From positions 248,001-312,000 of the forward strand of contig NZ_JADIKI010000022.1 of assembly GCF_044904605.1 (NCBI RefSeq): a stretch of DNA of 64,000 nucleotides. The letters run 5' to 3'. The translations under genes and the position numbers were made by a program. The notes beneath the pieces were generated by a model, which saw nothing but the letters and a program-made list of their open reading frames with translations, was not told the origin of the DNA and did not search any database. The stretch's first letter is position 1; the number at the start of each line of letters is the position of its first letter. The DNA comes from Dyella_B humi (GTDB lineage: Bacteria > Pseudomonadota > Gammaproteobacteria > Xanthomonadales > Rhodanobacteraceae). This document shows positions 43,342-51,614 of this stretch, piece after piece.

Positions 43342-44676
43342 TCACGACAGGTTGTACGCCCGCTCCTCATGCTCCGCGATATCCAAGCCCACCTGCTCCT
43401 GCTCAGGCCCAACGCGCAACCCAATCGTCAGATCGACCAGCTTCAAGATCACCCAGCTCAGCACGCCGCTCCACACGATGGTGAAGCCCACGCCCTTGGC
43501 CTGTATCCACAGCTGCGCCAGCGGTGAGGTAACGGTGCCGAAACCGCCAAGCTTCGGCGCAGCGAACACGCCGGTGAGCAGTGCGCCGAGGATGCCAGCG
43601 ATGGCATGCACGCCGAACACATCCAGCGTGTCGTCGTAACCAAGCTTGTGCTTCAGGCGCGTAGCGGTGAAGAAACACACCGCGCCAGCGACGAAACCGA
43701 TTACCAACGCGCCACCGGGACCCGCCGTGCCCGCCGCCGGTGTGATGGCGACCAGGCCGGCCACCGCGCCAGACGCCGCACCCAGCACGCTGGCACGCTT
43801 GTGCATGATCCATTCCACTGCGACCCAGCCGATCACCGCCGCTGCCGTGGCGATCTGCGTAACCAGCAAGGCCATGCCCGCGTTGCCATTGGCGGCCACC
43901 GCCGAACCCGCGTTGAAGCCGAACCAGCCCAACCACAGCAACGCGGCACCGATCACCGTGTAGCCAAGGTTATGCGGTGGCATGTGTGTGTGTGGCCAGC
44001 CGCGGCGCTTACCAATGACCAGGCACGCGACCAGGCCAGCGATACCTGCATTGATATGCACCACCGTGCCGCCCGCGAAATCGAGCACGCCCAGGTCACC
44101 CAGCAGCGAGCCCGGACCGCTCCACACCATGTGCGCGATCGGCAGATACACCAAGGTGAGCCACAATCCGCTGAACCACAGCATGGCGCTGAACTTCATG
44201 CGCTCGGCGTAAGCGCCGACGATCAGCGCCGGCGTGATGATCGCGAAGGTGAGCTGGAACATCACGAACACGCTTTCCGGCACCGTCTGGTACAGCGTGG
44301 AAGGCGTGAGCCCAGCCAACATCACGCGATCGAAGGCGCCGAGGATCGAATGCCAGTTGGTGACGCCTGCGTGCATGCCTTCAGTGCTGAAGGCAAGAGA
44401 ATAGCCGTACACCATCCACAGTACGGTCACCAGCGCGGTGATCGCCAAGCACTGCATCATCACGGAGAGCAGATTCTTCGCCCGCACCATGCCGCCATAG
44501 AACAGCGCTACGCCGGGAATCGTCATCATCAATACGAACGCGCTGGCGACGATCATCCAGGCGGTGTCGCCGCCGTTAAGTGTTGGCGCAGGCGTGGTTT
44601 GCGCAAACGCCGGCAAGGCGAAGCCTGTTGCCAACATAGCGGCGAGGCGCCGCAAGACATATCGATACCTGCCCAT
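43342..44676 (-). CDS. amtB: Ammonium transporter AmtB
   Basis: 444 residues. Signal peptide (LPAFAQT), then eleven membrane helices. Seen: MTIPGVALFYGGMVRAKN, the ammonium-binding aromatic/Trp regions, DFAGGTVVHINAGIAGLVA (first channel His) and DDTLDVFGVHAIAGILGALLTG (second channel His; motif DVFGVHAIAGILG). The ATG at 44676 is chosen over 44718, which lies inside the gap from glnK. Downstream of glnK by 31 nt, the usual glnK-amtB operon. Confidence 0.96.
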   Translation of the reverse strand: MGRYRYVLRRLAAMLATGFALPAFAQTTPAPTLNGGDTAWMIVASAFVLMMTIPGVALFYGGMVRAKNLLSVMMQCLAITALVTVLWMVYGYSLAFSTEGMHAGVTNWHSILGAFDRVMLAGLTPSTLYQTVPESVFVMFQLTFAIITPALIVGAYAERMKFSAMLWFSGLWLTLVYLPIAHMVWSGPGSLLGDLGVLDFAGGTVVHINAGIAGLVACLVIGKRRGWPHTHMPPHNLGYTVIGAALLWLGWFGFNAGSAVAANGNAGMALLVTQIATAAAVIGWVAVEWIMHKRASVLGAASGAVAGLVAITPAAGTAGPGGALVIGFVAGAVCFFTATRLKHKLGYDDTLDVFGVHAIAGILGALLTGVFAAPKLGGFGTVTSPLAQLWIQAKGVGFTIVWSGVLSWVILKLVDLTIGLRVGPEQEQVGLDIAEHEERAYNLS

Positions 44677-44707
44677 TCCTCGTTCCTCGTTCCCCGTTCC
44701 CCGCTGT

Positions 44708-45046
44708 TCAGAGCGCATCCGCGTCCACCTCCTGCGTACGGATGCGAATCACCTGTTCCAGGTCGCTCACGAAAATCTTGCCGTCTCCCACTTTTCCGGT
44801 GCGTGCGGCGCGGGTGATCGCTTCGATGGCCAACTCGACCTGTTCGTCGGACACGGCGATCTCAATCTTCAGCTTGGGCAGGAAGTCGACGATGTACTCG
44901 GCGCCGCGGTACAGCTCGGTGTGTCCGCGCTGGCGGCCAAAGCCTTTCACCTCGGTCACGGTCATGCCCTGCACGCCGGCTTCTCCCAGCGCCTCGCGCA
45001 CGTCATCCAGAGTGAAGGGTTTGATGATGGCGGTAACCCATTTCAT
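44708..45046 (-). CDS. glnK: PII nitrogen regulatory protein GlnK
   Basis: 112 residues. Seen: MKWVTAIIKPFTLDDVREAL, the T-loop GHTELYRGAEYIVDFLPK with uridylylation site Tyr51, and the nucleotide-binding GKVGDGKIFV. Binds ATP/ADP and 2-oxoglutarate and blocks AmtB when nitrogen is plentiful. A sigma-54 promoter with NtrC-like site lies upstream. An open frame to 45109 is not coding. Confidence 0.96.
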   Translation of the reverse strand: MKWVTAIIKPFTLDDVREALGEAGVQGMTVTEVKGFGRQRGHTELYRGAEYIVDFLPKLKIEIAVSDEQVELAIEAITRAARTGKVGDGKIFVSDLEQVIRIRTQEVDADAL

Positions 45047-45083
45047 GCGCGACGGCTCCCCAAAGGTGGTTTTGCTGCATGAC

Positions 45084-45100
45084 AGCAGATTGCGTGCCAA
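45084..45100 (-). promoter_or_regulatory. Sigma-54 promoter of glnK-amtB
   Basis: Minus-strand TTGGCACGCAATCTGCT (45100 to 45084) matches the sigma-54 consensus TGGCACG-N4-TTGCW; GG and GC are exactly 10 nt apart. It lies 38-54 bp before the glnK start. Confidence 0.88.
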
Positions 45101-45195
45101 GCGTGACACGAGCTTGTAAAGCCCCGTCGCAGCGCCACTTTGCGGGTATGGCGGATAAAGACGGGTGTGTGGAGCGATTAATTTGGTGCGGGCAT

Positions 45196-45212
45196 TGACC
45201 CATCATGGTGCA
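45196..45212. promoter_or_regulatory. NtrC-like enhancer site upstream of glnK
   Basis: TGACCCATCATGGTGCA agrees at 14 of 17 positions with the NtrC consensus TGCACCATTATGGTGCA. It sits about 100 bp upstream of the sigma-54 promoter, the normal enhancer distance. A weaker half-site GGTGCG lies at 45185-45190. Confidence 0.75.
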
Positions 45213-45250
45213 AATGGCTTCTCGCTCTCGGTATGCGCCGGGCGGGTAAT

Positions 45251-45293
45251 TTGACCCCCCTTCGTCTAATCTGTACCATTTCGGTACGAATTA
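45251..45293 (+). promoter_or_regulatory. Promoter and Rrf2-type operator of the suf operon
   Basis: -35 TTGACC (45251-45256), 17-nt spacer, -10 TACCAT (45274-45279). An inverted repeat, TAATCTGTACC (45267-45277), ATTTC, GGTACGAATTA (45283-45293), overlaps the -10 and lies 20 bp before the regulator gene. This is the position and form expected of an IscR/SufR-type operator. Confidence 0.7.
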
Positions 45294-45312
45294 GAGCTGC
45301 ATTCCCTACCCC

Positions 45313-45771
45313 ATGTTTCGAGTCAGCCGACTGACGGATTACGCCACCGTGGTGATGACCTGCATCGCCGCGCATCCTGGTGACGTTCTCAGCACGGCCC
45401 AGATCGCGGAAGAAGCGCATCTGGAACTCCCCACCGTCAGCAAGTTGCTGAAGTCGCTGGGGCATGCCGGGTTGGTGGACTCATTCCGCGGCGTGAATGG
45501 CGGTTACCGCCTGGCGCGGCCGGCGCAGCAGATCAGCCTGGCCGAGATCGTCGAGGCGATCGAAGGTCCACTCGGCATGACCGAATGCACCCTTAGCGAA
45601 GGCCAGTGCGACCGCGAGGCTCAGTGCGGCGTGCGCGGCAGCTGGCAGCGCATCAACCACGTACTGGACAACGCACTGCGCGCGATGACCCTGGCCGACA
45701 TGCTGCAGCCCGCGCCGCCGGCCGTCGCCACCGTGGCGCTTACCGAATTGAAAGGCAGGACAGCATCATGA
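45313..45771 (+). CDS. Rrf2-family SUF system regulator
   Basis: 152 residues. Winged-helix N-terminus (LTDYATVVMTCIAAHPGDVLS, motif FRVSRLTDYATVVMT) with recognition helix and GVNGGYRLARPAQ, then a Cys triad in TECTLSEGQCDREAQCGVRG that should bind an Fe-S cluster, as in IscR. Co-transcribed with sufB (4-bp overlap). Expected to repress the suf operon when clusters are sufficient. Confidence 0.93.
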   Translation: MFRVSRLTDYATVVMTCIAAHPGDVLSTAQIAEEAHLELPTVSKLLKSLGHAGLVDSFRGVNGGYRLARPAQQISLAEIVEAIEGPLGMTECTLSEGQCDREAQCGVRGSWQRINHVLDNALRAMTLADMLQPAPPAVATVALTELKGRTAS

Positions 45772-47234
45772 CCATCGAAAACGATAGCCCCGTCGTGCTG
45801 CGCGACAACGCTGAAGTCGCCGCCGCGCTCGGCCGTCGCTACGAAGCCGGTTTCATCACCGACATCGAAACGGACAGCCTGCCGCCTGGCTTGTCCGAAG
45901 ATATCGTGCGCCAGCTTTCGGCGCTGAAGGGCGAACCGGAGTGGATGACCGAGTGGCGCCTGAAGGCCTATCGCCACTGGCTCACCATGCCCACACCGCA
46001 CTGGGCCAAGCTCAACATCGCGCCGATCGACTTCCAGGCGATCAGCTACTACGCCTCGCCGAAAAACAAGCCGAAGTCGCTGGACGAGGTCGATCCCAAA
46101 TTGCTGGAAGCCTACGACAAGCTCGGCGTGCCGCTGCACGAGCGCGCCAAGCTGGCCGGTGTTGCCGTGGATGCCGTGTTCGACTCCGTCTCGGTGGGTA
46201 CCACCTTCCGTAAAGAACTGGCCGAAGCTGGCGTGATCTTTTGCTCGATGAGCGAAGCCATTCGCGAATATCCAGAATTGGTGAAGAAATACCTCGGCAG
46301 CGTGGTGCCGACCGGTGACAACTACTTCGCCGCGCTCAACTCGGCGGTGTTCTCCGATGGCTCGTTCGTGTTCATTCCCAAGGGCGTGCGTTGCCCGATG
46401 GAGCTGTCTACCTACTTCCGCATCAACGCCGGCCACACCGGTCAGTTCGAGCGCACGCTGATCATCGCGGAAGACGGCGCTTACGTTTCCTACCTGGAAG
46501 GCTGCACCGCGCCGATGCGCGACGAGAACCAGCTGCACGCCGCGGTAGTGGAACTGGTCGCACTGGAAAAAGCGCAGATCAAATACTCCACCGTGCAGAA
46601 CTGGTACCCAGGCGACGAAGAAGGTCGCGGCGGCATCTACAACTTCGTCACCAAGCGCGGCGATTGCCGCGGAGACGATTCGAAGATTTCCTGGACGCAG
46701 GTGGAAACCGGTTCGGCCATCACCTGGAAGTATCCAAGCTGCGTATTGCGCGGCGATCGTTCGGTAGGCGAGTTCTACTCGGTGGCGCTTACGCACCATC
46801 GCCAACAGGCCGACACCGGCACCAAGATGATCCACATCGGCAAGGGCACCAAGTCCAAGATCGTGTCCAAGGGCATCAGCGCCGGCAAGAGCTCCAACAG
46901 CTATCGCGGCCTGGTGAAGGTGGAGAAAGGCGCAGAAGGCGCGCGCAACTACACCCAGTGCGATTCGCTGCTGATTGGCAAGAAGTGCGGTGCGCACACC
47001 TTCCCGTATATGGAAGTGAAAAATCCCAGTGCGATCGTCGAGCACGAAGCCACGACGTCGAAGATCTCCGACGACCAGCTTTTCTATTGCCGTTCGCGTG
47101 GCATCGGCGAGGAAGATGCGGTGTCGATGATCGTCGACGGTTTCTGCAAGCAGGTCTTCCGCGAGCTGCCGATGGAGTTTGCGGTCGAAGCCAAGAAGCT
47201 GCTTGAAATATCACTGGAAGGGGCGGTTGGATGA
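45768..47234 (+). CDS. sufB: Fe-S cluster assembly protein SufB
   Basis: 488 residues. Scaffold subunit of SufBC2D. Seen: the SufB/D fold with GVRCPMELSTYFRINAGHTGQFERT (motif CPMELSTYFRIN), YLEGCTAPMRDENQLHAA, KTKGKST-type stretch KGTKSKIVSKGISAGKSSNSYRG (motif SKGISAGKSSNSYRG) and the C-terminal HEATTSKISDDQLFYCRSRG. The ATG at 45768 overlaps the regulator stop. Its last bases overlap the LprI-like gene by 4 bp. Confidence 0.97.
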   Translation: MTIENDSPVVLRDNAEVAAALGRRYEAGFITDIETDSLPPGLSEDIVRQLSALKGEPEWMTEWRLKAYRHWLTMPTPHWAKLNIAPIDFQAISYYASPKNKPKSLDEVDPKLLEAYDKLGVPLHERAKLAGVAVDAVFDSVSVGTTFRKELAEAGVIFCSMSEAIREYPELVKKYLGSVVPTGDNYFAALNSAVFSDGSFVFIPKGVRCPMELSTYFRINAGHTGQFERTLIIAEDGAYVSYLEGCTAPMRDENQLHAAVVELVALEKAQIKYSTVQNWYPGDEEGRGGIYNFVTKRGDCRGDDSKISWTQVETGSAITWKYPSCVLRGDRSVGEFYSVALTHHRQQADTGTKMIHIGKGTKSKIVSKGISAGKSSNSYRGLVKVEKGAEGARNYTQCDSLLIGKKCGAHTFPYMEVKNPSAIVEHEATTSKISDDQLFYCRSRGIGEEDAVSMIVDGFCKQVFRELPMEFAVEAKKLLEISLEGAVG

Positions 47235-47698
47235 AGCGCATAGCGATCGTCTGGATGGTTGTTTCTGCGTTGGTAATGAACGGTATGGCAATGGCTGGTG
47301 ATGCTCCGGCCACAGCTACGACAGCTGCAGCTTCGAGCAGCGACGCCTGCTTGGAGCATGCACAATCGCAGGCGGCGATGGATGCCTGCGCAGCGCAGGG
47401 TCTGAGTGCAGCGGATAAGGAGCTGAATCAGGTCTATCAGCAGGTGTTGAAGAAATACACCGCAAACAAAGTCTTCATTGCCAAGTTGAAGGCTGCGCAG
47501 AAGGCGTGGCTAGCGTTCCGCGATGCCGAATTGGCAGCGCGCTTCCCGGAAGACAAGAGTCAATACGGCAGCGCTTATCCCATGTGCGCAAACAACGAAT
47601 TGGAAGCGATGACGCGCCAGCGTACCGAGCAGCTAAAGCAATGGCTTAAGGGTGTGCAGGAAGGCGACGTGTGCACCGGTTCTTATCAGTCGACCTGA
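47231..47698 (+). CDS. LprI-like (DUF1311) secreted protein inside the suf operon
   Basis: 155 residues. Signal peptide (about 1-22, AMAGD), then a DUF1311/LprI domain: AMDACAAQGLSAADKELNQVYQQVLKKY and LKAAQKAWLAFRDAELAA, with cysteines that may form disulfides. LprI-type proteins include a mycobacterial lysozyme inhibitor, but most are uncharacterised. It overlaps sufB by 4 bp and precedes sufC by 48 bp, so it should share the suf messenger, an odd place for a periplasmic protein. Confidence 0.88.
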   Translation: MKRIAIVWMVVSALVMNGMAMAGDAPATATTAAASSSDACLEHAQSQAAMDACAAQGLSAADKELNQVYQQVLKKYTANKVFIAKLKAAQKAWLAFRDAELAARFPEDKSQYGSAYPMCANNELEAMTRQRTEQLKQWLKGVQEGDVCTGSYQST

Positions 47699-47746
47699 AT
47701 TGATTTCAAGCGCATCCCATTGGCGATGCGGCAATAGGAACAGAAC

Positions 47747-48520
47747 ATGCTGAAGATCGAAAACCTGCACGCCCGCGTCGAGGGCAAAGACATCCTCAAG
47801 GGCCTCACACTCACTGTGAACTCAGGCGAGGTGCACGCCATCATGGGCCCTAACGGTGCCGGCAAATCGACGCTGGGCAATGTGCTGTCCGGGCGGGATG
47901 GCTATGAAGTCACTGCCGGCTCCGTGACATTCCAGGGCCGCGATCTGCTGGCGTTGGAGCCGGAAGAACGTGCTGCTGCGGGTGTGTTCCTGGCCTTCCA
48001 GTATCCGGTGGAAATTCCCGGCGTGAACAATACCTACTTCCTGCGCGCCGCGCTCAACGCACAGCGCAAGCAGCGCGGTGAAGCGGAACTGGATTCCATG
48101 CAGTTCCTCAAGCTGGTGCGCGAAAAACTGAAGATCATGCAGATCTCCGACGAGCTTCTGCATCGCGCCGTCAACGAAGGTTTTTCGGGCGGCGAGAAGA
48201 AACGCAACGAGATCTTCCAGATGGCGGTGCTGGAACCAAAGCTGGCGATTCTCGATGAGACCGATTCCGGCCTCGACATCGACGCGCTCAAGCAGGTGGC
48301 GCAGGGCGTGAATGCGCTGCGTTCGCCGGATCGCGCTTTCCTGGTCATCACGCATTATCAGCGCCTGCTCGACTACATCGAACCGGATTTCGTGCACGTG
48401 CTGGCGGATGGGCGCATCGTGGAAAGCGGCGACAAGACACTGGCGCTGAAGCTGGAAGAACACGGTTATGCCTGGGTCGCCGAGCGCGATCCGGCCTTGG
48501 CGAATGAGGCGCGTGCATGA
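47747..48520 (+). CDS. sufC: Fe-S cluster assembly ATPase SufC
   Basis: 257 residues. ABC-type ATPase of SufBC2D. Seen: Walker A GPNGAGKST (about 35-43), VFLAFQYPVEIPGVNN, signature FSGGEKKRNEI, Walker B LAILDETDSGLDIDAL and the H-switch VITHYQRLLDYI. Overlaps sufD by 4 bp. Confidence 0.97.
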   Translation: MLKIENLHARVEGKDILKGLTLTVNSGEVHAIMGPNGAGKSTLGNVLSGRDGYEVTAGSVTFQGRDLLALEPEERAAAGVFLAFQYPVEIPGVNNTYFLRAALNAQRKQRGEAELDSMQFLKLVREKLKIMQISDELLHRAVNEGFSGGEKKRNEIFQMAVLEPKLAILDETDSGLDIDALKQVAQGVNALRSPDRAFLVITHYQRLLDYIEPDFVHVLADGRIVESGDKTLALKLEEHGYAWVAERDPALANEARA

Positions 48521-49830
48521 TCCAGTCGCCGGCGCCCGTGCCTTTTATCGACGCACTGCGCGACGCCACCAGCCTGCGCCTCCCCGGCAGCGGGCTGGCC
48601 TGGCTGGACGCGGCGCGGCGCGAAAATCTGGAAGCGTTCATCGCGGCCGGCTTGCCGGATACGCGTGCGGAAGCGTGGAAGTACACCGCGTTGCGTGCAC
48701 TCGGTCAGCGCCGCTTCGCGCTCGGCGATGCGGCGGCAGCTTCGCATTCGGTGGATCCCTATGCGCTGACGCTGCCCGGCATCGACGGTCCGCGCCTGGT
48801 GTTCGTCAACGGTGTGTTCCGTGCTGATCTGTCGCGACTCGAAACGTTACCGCCGGGCCTTTCGCTGCAGCCGCTCTCCAGGGTGCTGGAAAAGGATCCC
48901 GAACCGCTGCGCTTCGCGCTCAGCCGCCATTATCGCGAAGCTGGCGACGTGTTCGCGCGGCTCAATGCAGGGCTAGCGGGCGACGGCGTGGTGCTGCGCG
49001 TGGCGCCGGGCGTGCGCGTCGGCAAACCGATTCACCTGTGCTTCGCCGGTACGCCGACGGAAGGCGATCTCGCCTGGCATGTGCGTAATGTGATCGAGCT
49101 GGGTGAAGGCGCAGAACTCGATCTGGTGGAACATCATCTGGCAACGGCGCCGCACAAGCACCTGGGCACGCTGGTCAGCGATATCGTGGTGTGTGACGGC
49201 GCCAAACTGCAGCACATGCTGCTGCAGAACGTCGCGGAGGAAAGCACGCTGATCCGTCGTGGAAGCGTGCATCTCGGCGCGAAGTCACAAGTCATGTTGC
49301 ACGTTCTGGAACTGGGCGGCGCGCTGATCCGTCACGATCTTCATGCCGAATTGCGCGGCGATGACGGCCGTTTCGATACGCGCGGCGTATTCGTCATGCG
49401 CGGGCGCCAGCACATCGATACGCAACTGTCGATCCGCCATCAGGCGCTCAATACCGCATCGGAATCCACTTGGCGCGGTGTCGCCGATGAGCGTTCGCGT
49501 GGTGTGTTCCGCGGTGCGATTGTTGTGGCTGAGGGCGCCGATGGCAGCGATGCCAGCCTCAACAACAAGAACCTTTTGCTTTCGGCGCTGGCGGAGATCG
49601 ACACCAAGCCGGAGCTGGAAATCTATGCCGACGAGGTGAAGGCCGCGCACGGCGCCACCGTCGGCCAACTCGACGAGCGCGCGCTGTTCTACCTGCGTTC
49701 GCGTGGCCTGCCGCAGGCCGAAGCGCGCGCGCTGCTCACGGCGGCATTCTGCCGCGCGGTGTTCGCGGCGCTGCCCAACGAAACCTTGCGCGATTACTTT
49801 TCCGACGCGCTGCTTGCGCATCTGCCCTGA
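48517..49830 (+). CDS. sufD: Fe-S cluster assembly protein SufD
   Basis: 437 residues. Paralogue of SufB completing the SufBC2D complex. Seen: RAEAWKYTALRALGQR, the beta-helix core (RGVFVMRGRQHIDTQLSIRHQ), KNLLLSALAEIDTKPELEIYADEVKAAHGATVGQLDE (motif EIYADEVKAAHGATVG) with the conserved His, and RGLPQAEARALLTAAF. Overlaps sufC by 4 bp. Confidence 0.96.
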   Translation: MIQSPAPVPFIDALRDATSLRLPGSGLAWLDAARRENLEAFIAAGLPDTRAEAWKYTALRALGQRRFALGDAAAASHSVDPYALTLPGIDGPRLVFVNGVFRADLSRLETLPPGLSLQPLSRVLEKDPEPLRFALSRHYREAGDVFARLNAGLAGDGVVLRVAPGVRVGKPIHLCFAGTPTEGDLAWHVRNVIELGEGAELDLVEHHLATAPHKHLGTLVSDIVVCDGAKLQHMLLQNVAEESTLIRRGSVHLGAKSQVMLHVLELGGALIRHDLHAELRGDDGRFDTRGVFVMRGRQHIDTQLSIRHQALNTASESTWRGVADERSRGVFRGAIVVAEGADGSDASLNNKNLLLSALAEIDTKPELEIYADEVKAAHGATVGQLDERALFYLRSRGLPQAEARALLTAAFCRAVFAALPNETLRDYFSDALLAHLP

Positions 49831-49838
49831 ATGCCATC

Positions 49839-51086
49839 ATGACCGTCAAGCCCAGCCATCCTTCCGTCGACTTTGATGTGCAGCGCGTGCGCGCGGATTT
49901 TCCGTTGCTGTCGCGCACGGTGCATGGCAAGCCGCTGGTGTATTTCGACAACGCCAACACCAGTCAGAAGCCGCGGCAGGTGATCGAGGCGGTGGATAAC
50001 CACTATCGCGAACACAACGCCAACGTCGCTCGTGCGGTGCATCAGCTGGGCGAAGAGGCCACGGCTGCGTACGAAAATGCACGCGACAAGCTGGCCGCAT
50101 TCATCAATGCCGGTTCGCGCAATGATGTGATTCTTACCTCCGGCACCACGCAATCGATGAACCTGGTGGCGTACAGCTATGCGCTGCCGCGCCTGAAGCC
50201 GGGCGATGCAATCGTCACCACGGTAATGGAACACCACGCCAACATCGTGCCGTGGCAGCTCGTTGCCGCGCGAACGGGCGCCACGGTGAAGGCCGCACCG
50301 ATCGACCAGAGCGGTGAGTTGATCCTGGAAAAATTCTTCGAGCTGCTCACGTCGGAAGTAAAGCTGGCTTGTGTGGCACACGTATCCAACGTGCTGGGCA
50401 CGGTGAACCCCGTGCGCGAGATCGCGCGCGAGTGCCGTAAGCGCGGCATTCCGCTGATGGTGGACGGTTCGCAAGCACTGCCGCATCGTCCCGTGGACGT
50501 GCAGGCGTTGGGCTGCGATTTCTACGCACTGACCGGCCACAAGATGCTGGCGCCCACTGGCACTGGCGCGTTGTGGGCGAAGCGCGAGCACCTGGAGGCG
50601 ATGCCGCCGTTCTTCGGCGGCGGCGAGATGATCCGCGAAGTGCGTTTCGACGGCACCACCTTTGCCGATCCGCCGCACAAGTTTGAAGCGGGCACCCCGA
50701 ACATCGCTGGCTTCGCCGGCGTGGGCGCGGCGATCGATTACTACCAAGGTCTCGGCTTCGAGGCGGTTCGCGCGTGGGAGCACGAGTTGCTGACGTACGC
50801 CACCGAGCGCTTGCGCGAGGTGCAAGGTGTGCGCATTTTCGGCGAGGCGAAGGAAAAGGAGCCGGTGATCTCCTTCCTGCTCGAAGGTGCGCAGGCCACC
50901 GACATGGCCACGCTGCTCGACCTGGAAGGTGTGGCGGTGCGCTCGGGTCATCACTGCGCACATCCGTTGATGCAGTTCTACGGCGTGCCGGCCACCTTGC
51001 GCGCGTCGCTGGCGTTCTATAACACGCGCGAAGAAGTTGACGCGTTCATCGCCGCGTTGCTCAAGGTCCGCAAGCTGCTCATGTAA
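49839..51086 (+). CDS. sufS: Cysteine desulfurase SufS
   Basis: 415 residues. PLP enzyme supplying persulfide sulfur. Seen: YFDNANTSQKPRQVI, HHANIVPWQL, PLP Lys235 in GHKMLAPTGTGALW, and persulfide Cys373 in RSGHHCAHPLM. The YFDNANTS replaces the more usual YLDNAAT/S form. No sufE or sufA follows; the sulfur acceptor may be encoded elsewhere. Confidence 0.96.
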   Translation: MTVKPSHPSVDFDVQRVRADFPLLSRTVHGKPLVYFDNANTSQKPRQVIEAVDNHYREHNANVARAVHQLGEEATAAYENARDKLAAFINAGSRNDVILTSGTTQSMNLVAYSYALPRLKPGDAIVTTVMEHHANIVPWQLVAARTGATVKAAPIDQSGELILEKFFELLTSEVKLACVAHVSNVLGTVNPVREIARECRKRGIPLMVDGSQALPHRPVDVQALGCDFYALTGHKMLAPTGTGALWAKREHLEAMPPFFGGGEMIREVRFDGTTFADPPHKFEAGTPNIAGFAGVGAAIDYYQGLGFEAVRAWEHELLTYATERLREVQGVRIFGEAKEKEPVISFLLEGAQATDMATLLDLEGVAVRSGHHCAHPLMQFYGVPATLRASLAFYNTREEVDAFIAALLKVRKLLM

Positions 51087-51096
51087 CTCGCTTATG

Positions 51097-51184
51097 CGTA
51101 GGCTGGGGTGAGGTGCAACCGAACCCCAGCGTGACCATGTGGATGGCAATGTTGGGGTTCGCTGACGCTCACCGCCAACCTACG
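51097..51184. repeat. GTAGGCTGGGGT...AACCTACG intergenic repeat
   Basis: CGTAGG (51097-51102) pairs with CCTACG (51179-51184), and inside it GGCTGGGGT pairs with ACCCCAGC-type sequence; GTTGGGGTTCGCTGACGCTCACC follows. The same opening words recur at 54056-54079 and TTGGGGT at 39640. Dispersed element. Confidence 0.6.
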
Positions 51185-51191
51185 TGCCCTA

Positions 51192-51614
51192 TTAGCTCAC
51201 TCTTCGATGAAGCAGCTTGCTTGCGGCTAGCAACGCAAAGAATCCTGCCAAGGCCAACAGCCATGGTTGCGAAAGCGCGATGTGCGTAAGCTGTCCCAGT
51301 GCGCTGCCGTAGCGCAGCATCACTCCGATCAGCATGGCAACCAGTACGCCAAGCAGCGTCCAGCTGAGATAAAGCTCGAGCCGCATATCGCCGGCAGCGC
51401 GGCGACGCGCCTCTCTGGCAACCTCGCGGGCAAAATTCAGCGGCAAATCTTCATCCAGAGGCTGTCGTAGCGCGCGCGCCACGACACGATAGCGCTGCAG
51501 CTCTGCATCACGGCTGGCGTCCAGCCCGAGCCGCTCGGCTCGAACGGCTTGTTCCTGCAGAGCCCATTCGCGTTCCATGCTGTCGTCGTGGGGCGATGGC
51601 GGTTCGCGGTTCAT
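51192..51614 (-). CDS. Putative anti-sigma factor, two membrane helices
   Basis: 140 residues. N-terminal cytoplasmic part (about 1-75) with DAELQRYRVVARALRQPLDEDLPLNFAREVARE (motif LQRYRVVARALRQPL), the helical pattern typical of anti-sigma cytoplasmic domains, then two hydrophobic helices (about 80-105 and 115-135). Overlaps the ECF sigma stop by 4 bp. The position and pattern suggest it anchors and inhibits the sigma factor, but no zinc motif (HXXXCXXC) is present. Confidence 0.7.
   Translation of the reverse strand: MNREPPSPHDDSMEREWALQEQAVRAERLGLDASRDAELQRYRVVARALRQPLDEDLPLNFAREVAREARRRAAGDMRLELYLSWTLLGVLVAMLIGVMLRYGSALGQLTHIALSQPWLLALAGFFALLAASKLLHRRVS

Noticed and set aside
43606..44817. 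403-codon plus-strand ORF opposite amtB
   Set aside because: Shadow of amtB; His/Arg-rich with no recognisable domain.
45621..47045. 474-codon minus-strand ORF opposite sufB
   Set aside because: Antisense to a strongly conserved gene, low complexity and no domain seen; a third-position GC artefact.
49794..51149. 451-codon minus-strand ORF opposite sufS
   Set aside because: Antisense shadow; the plus strand carries intact SufS with catalytic Lys and Cys.
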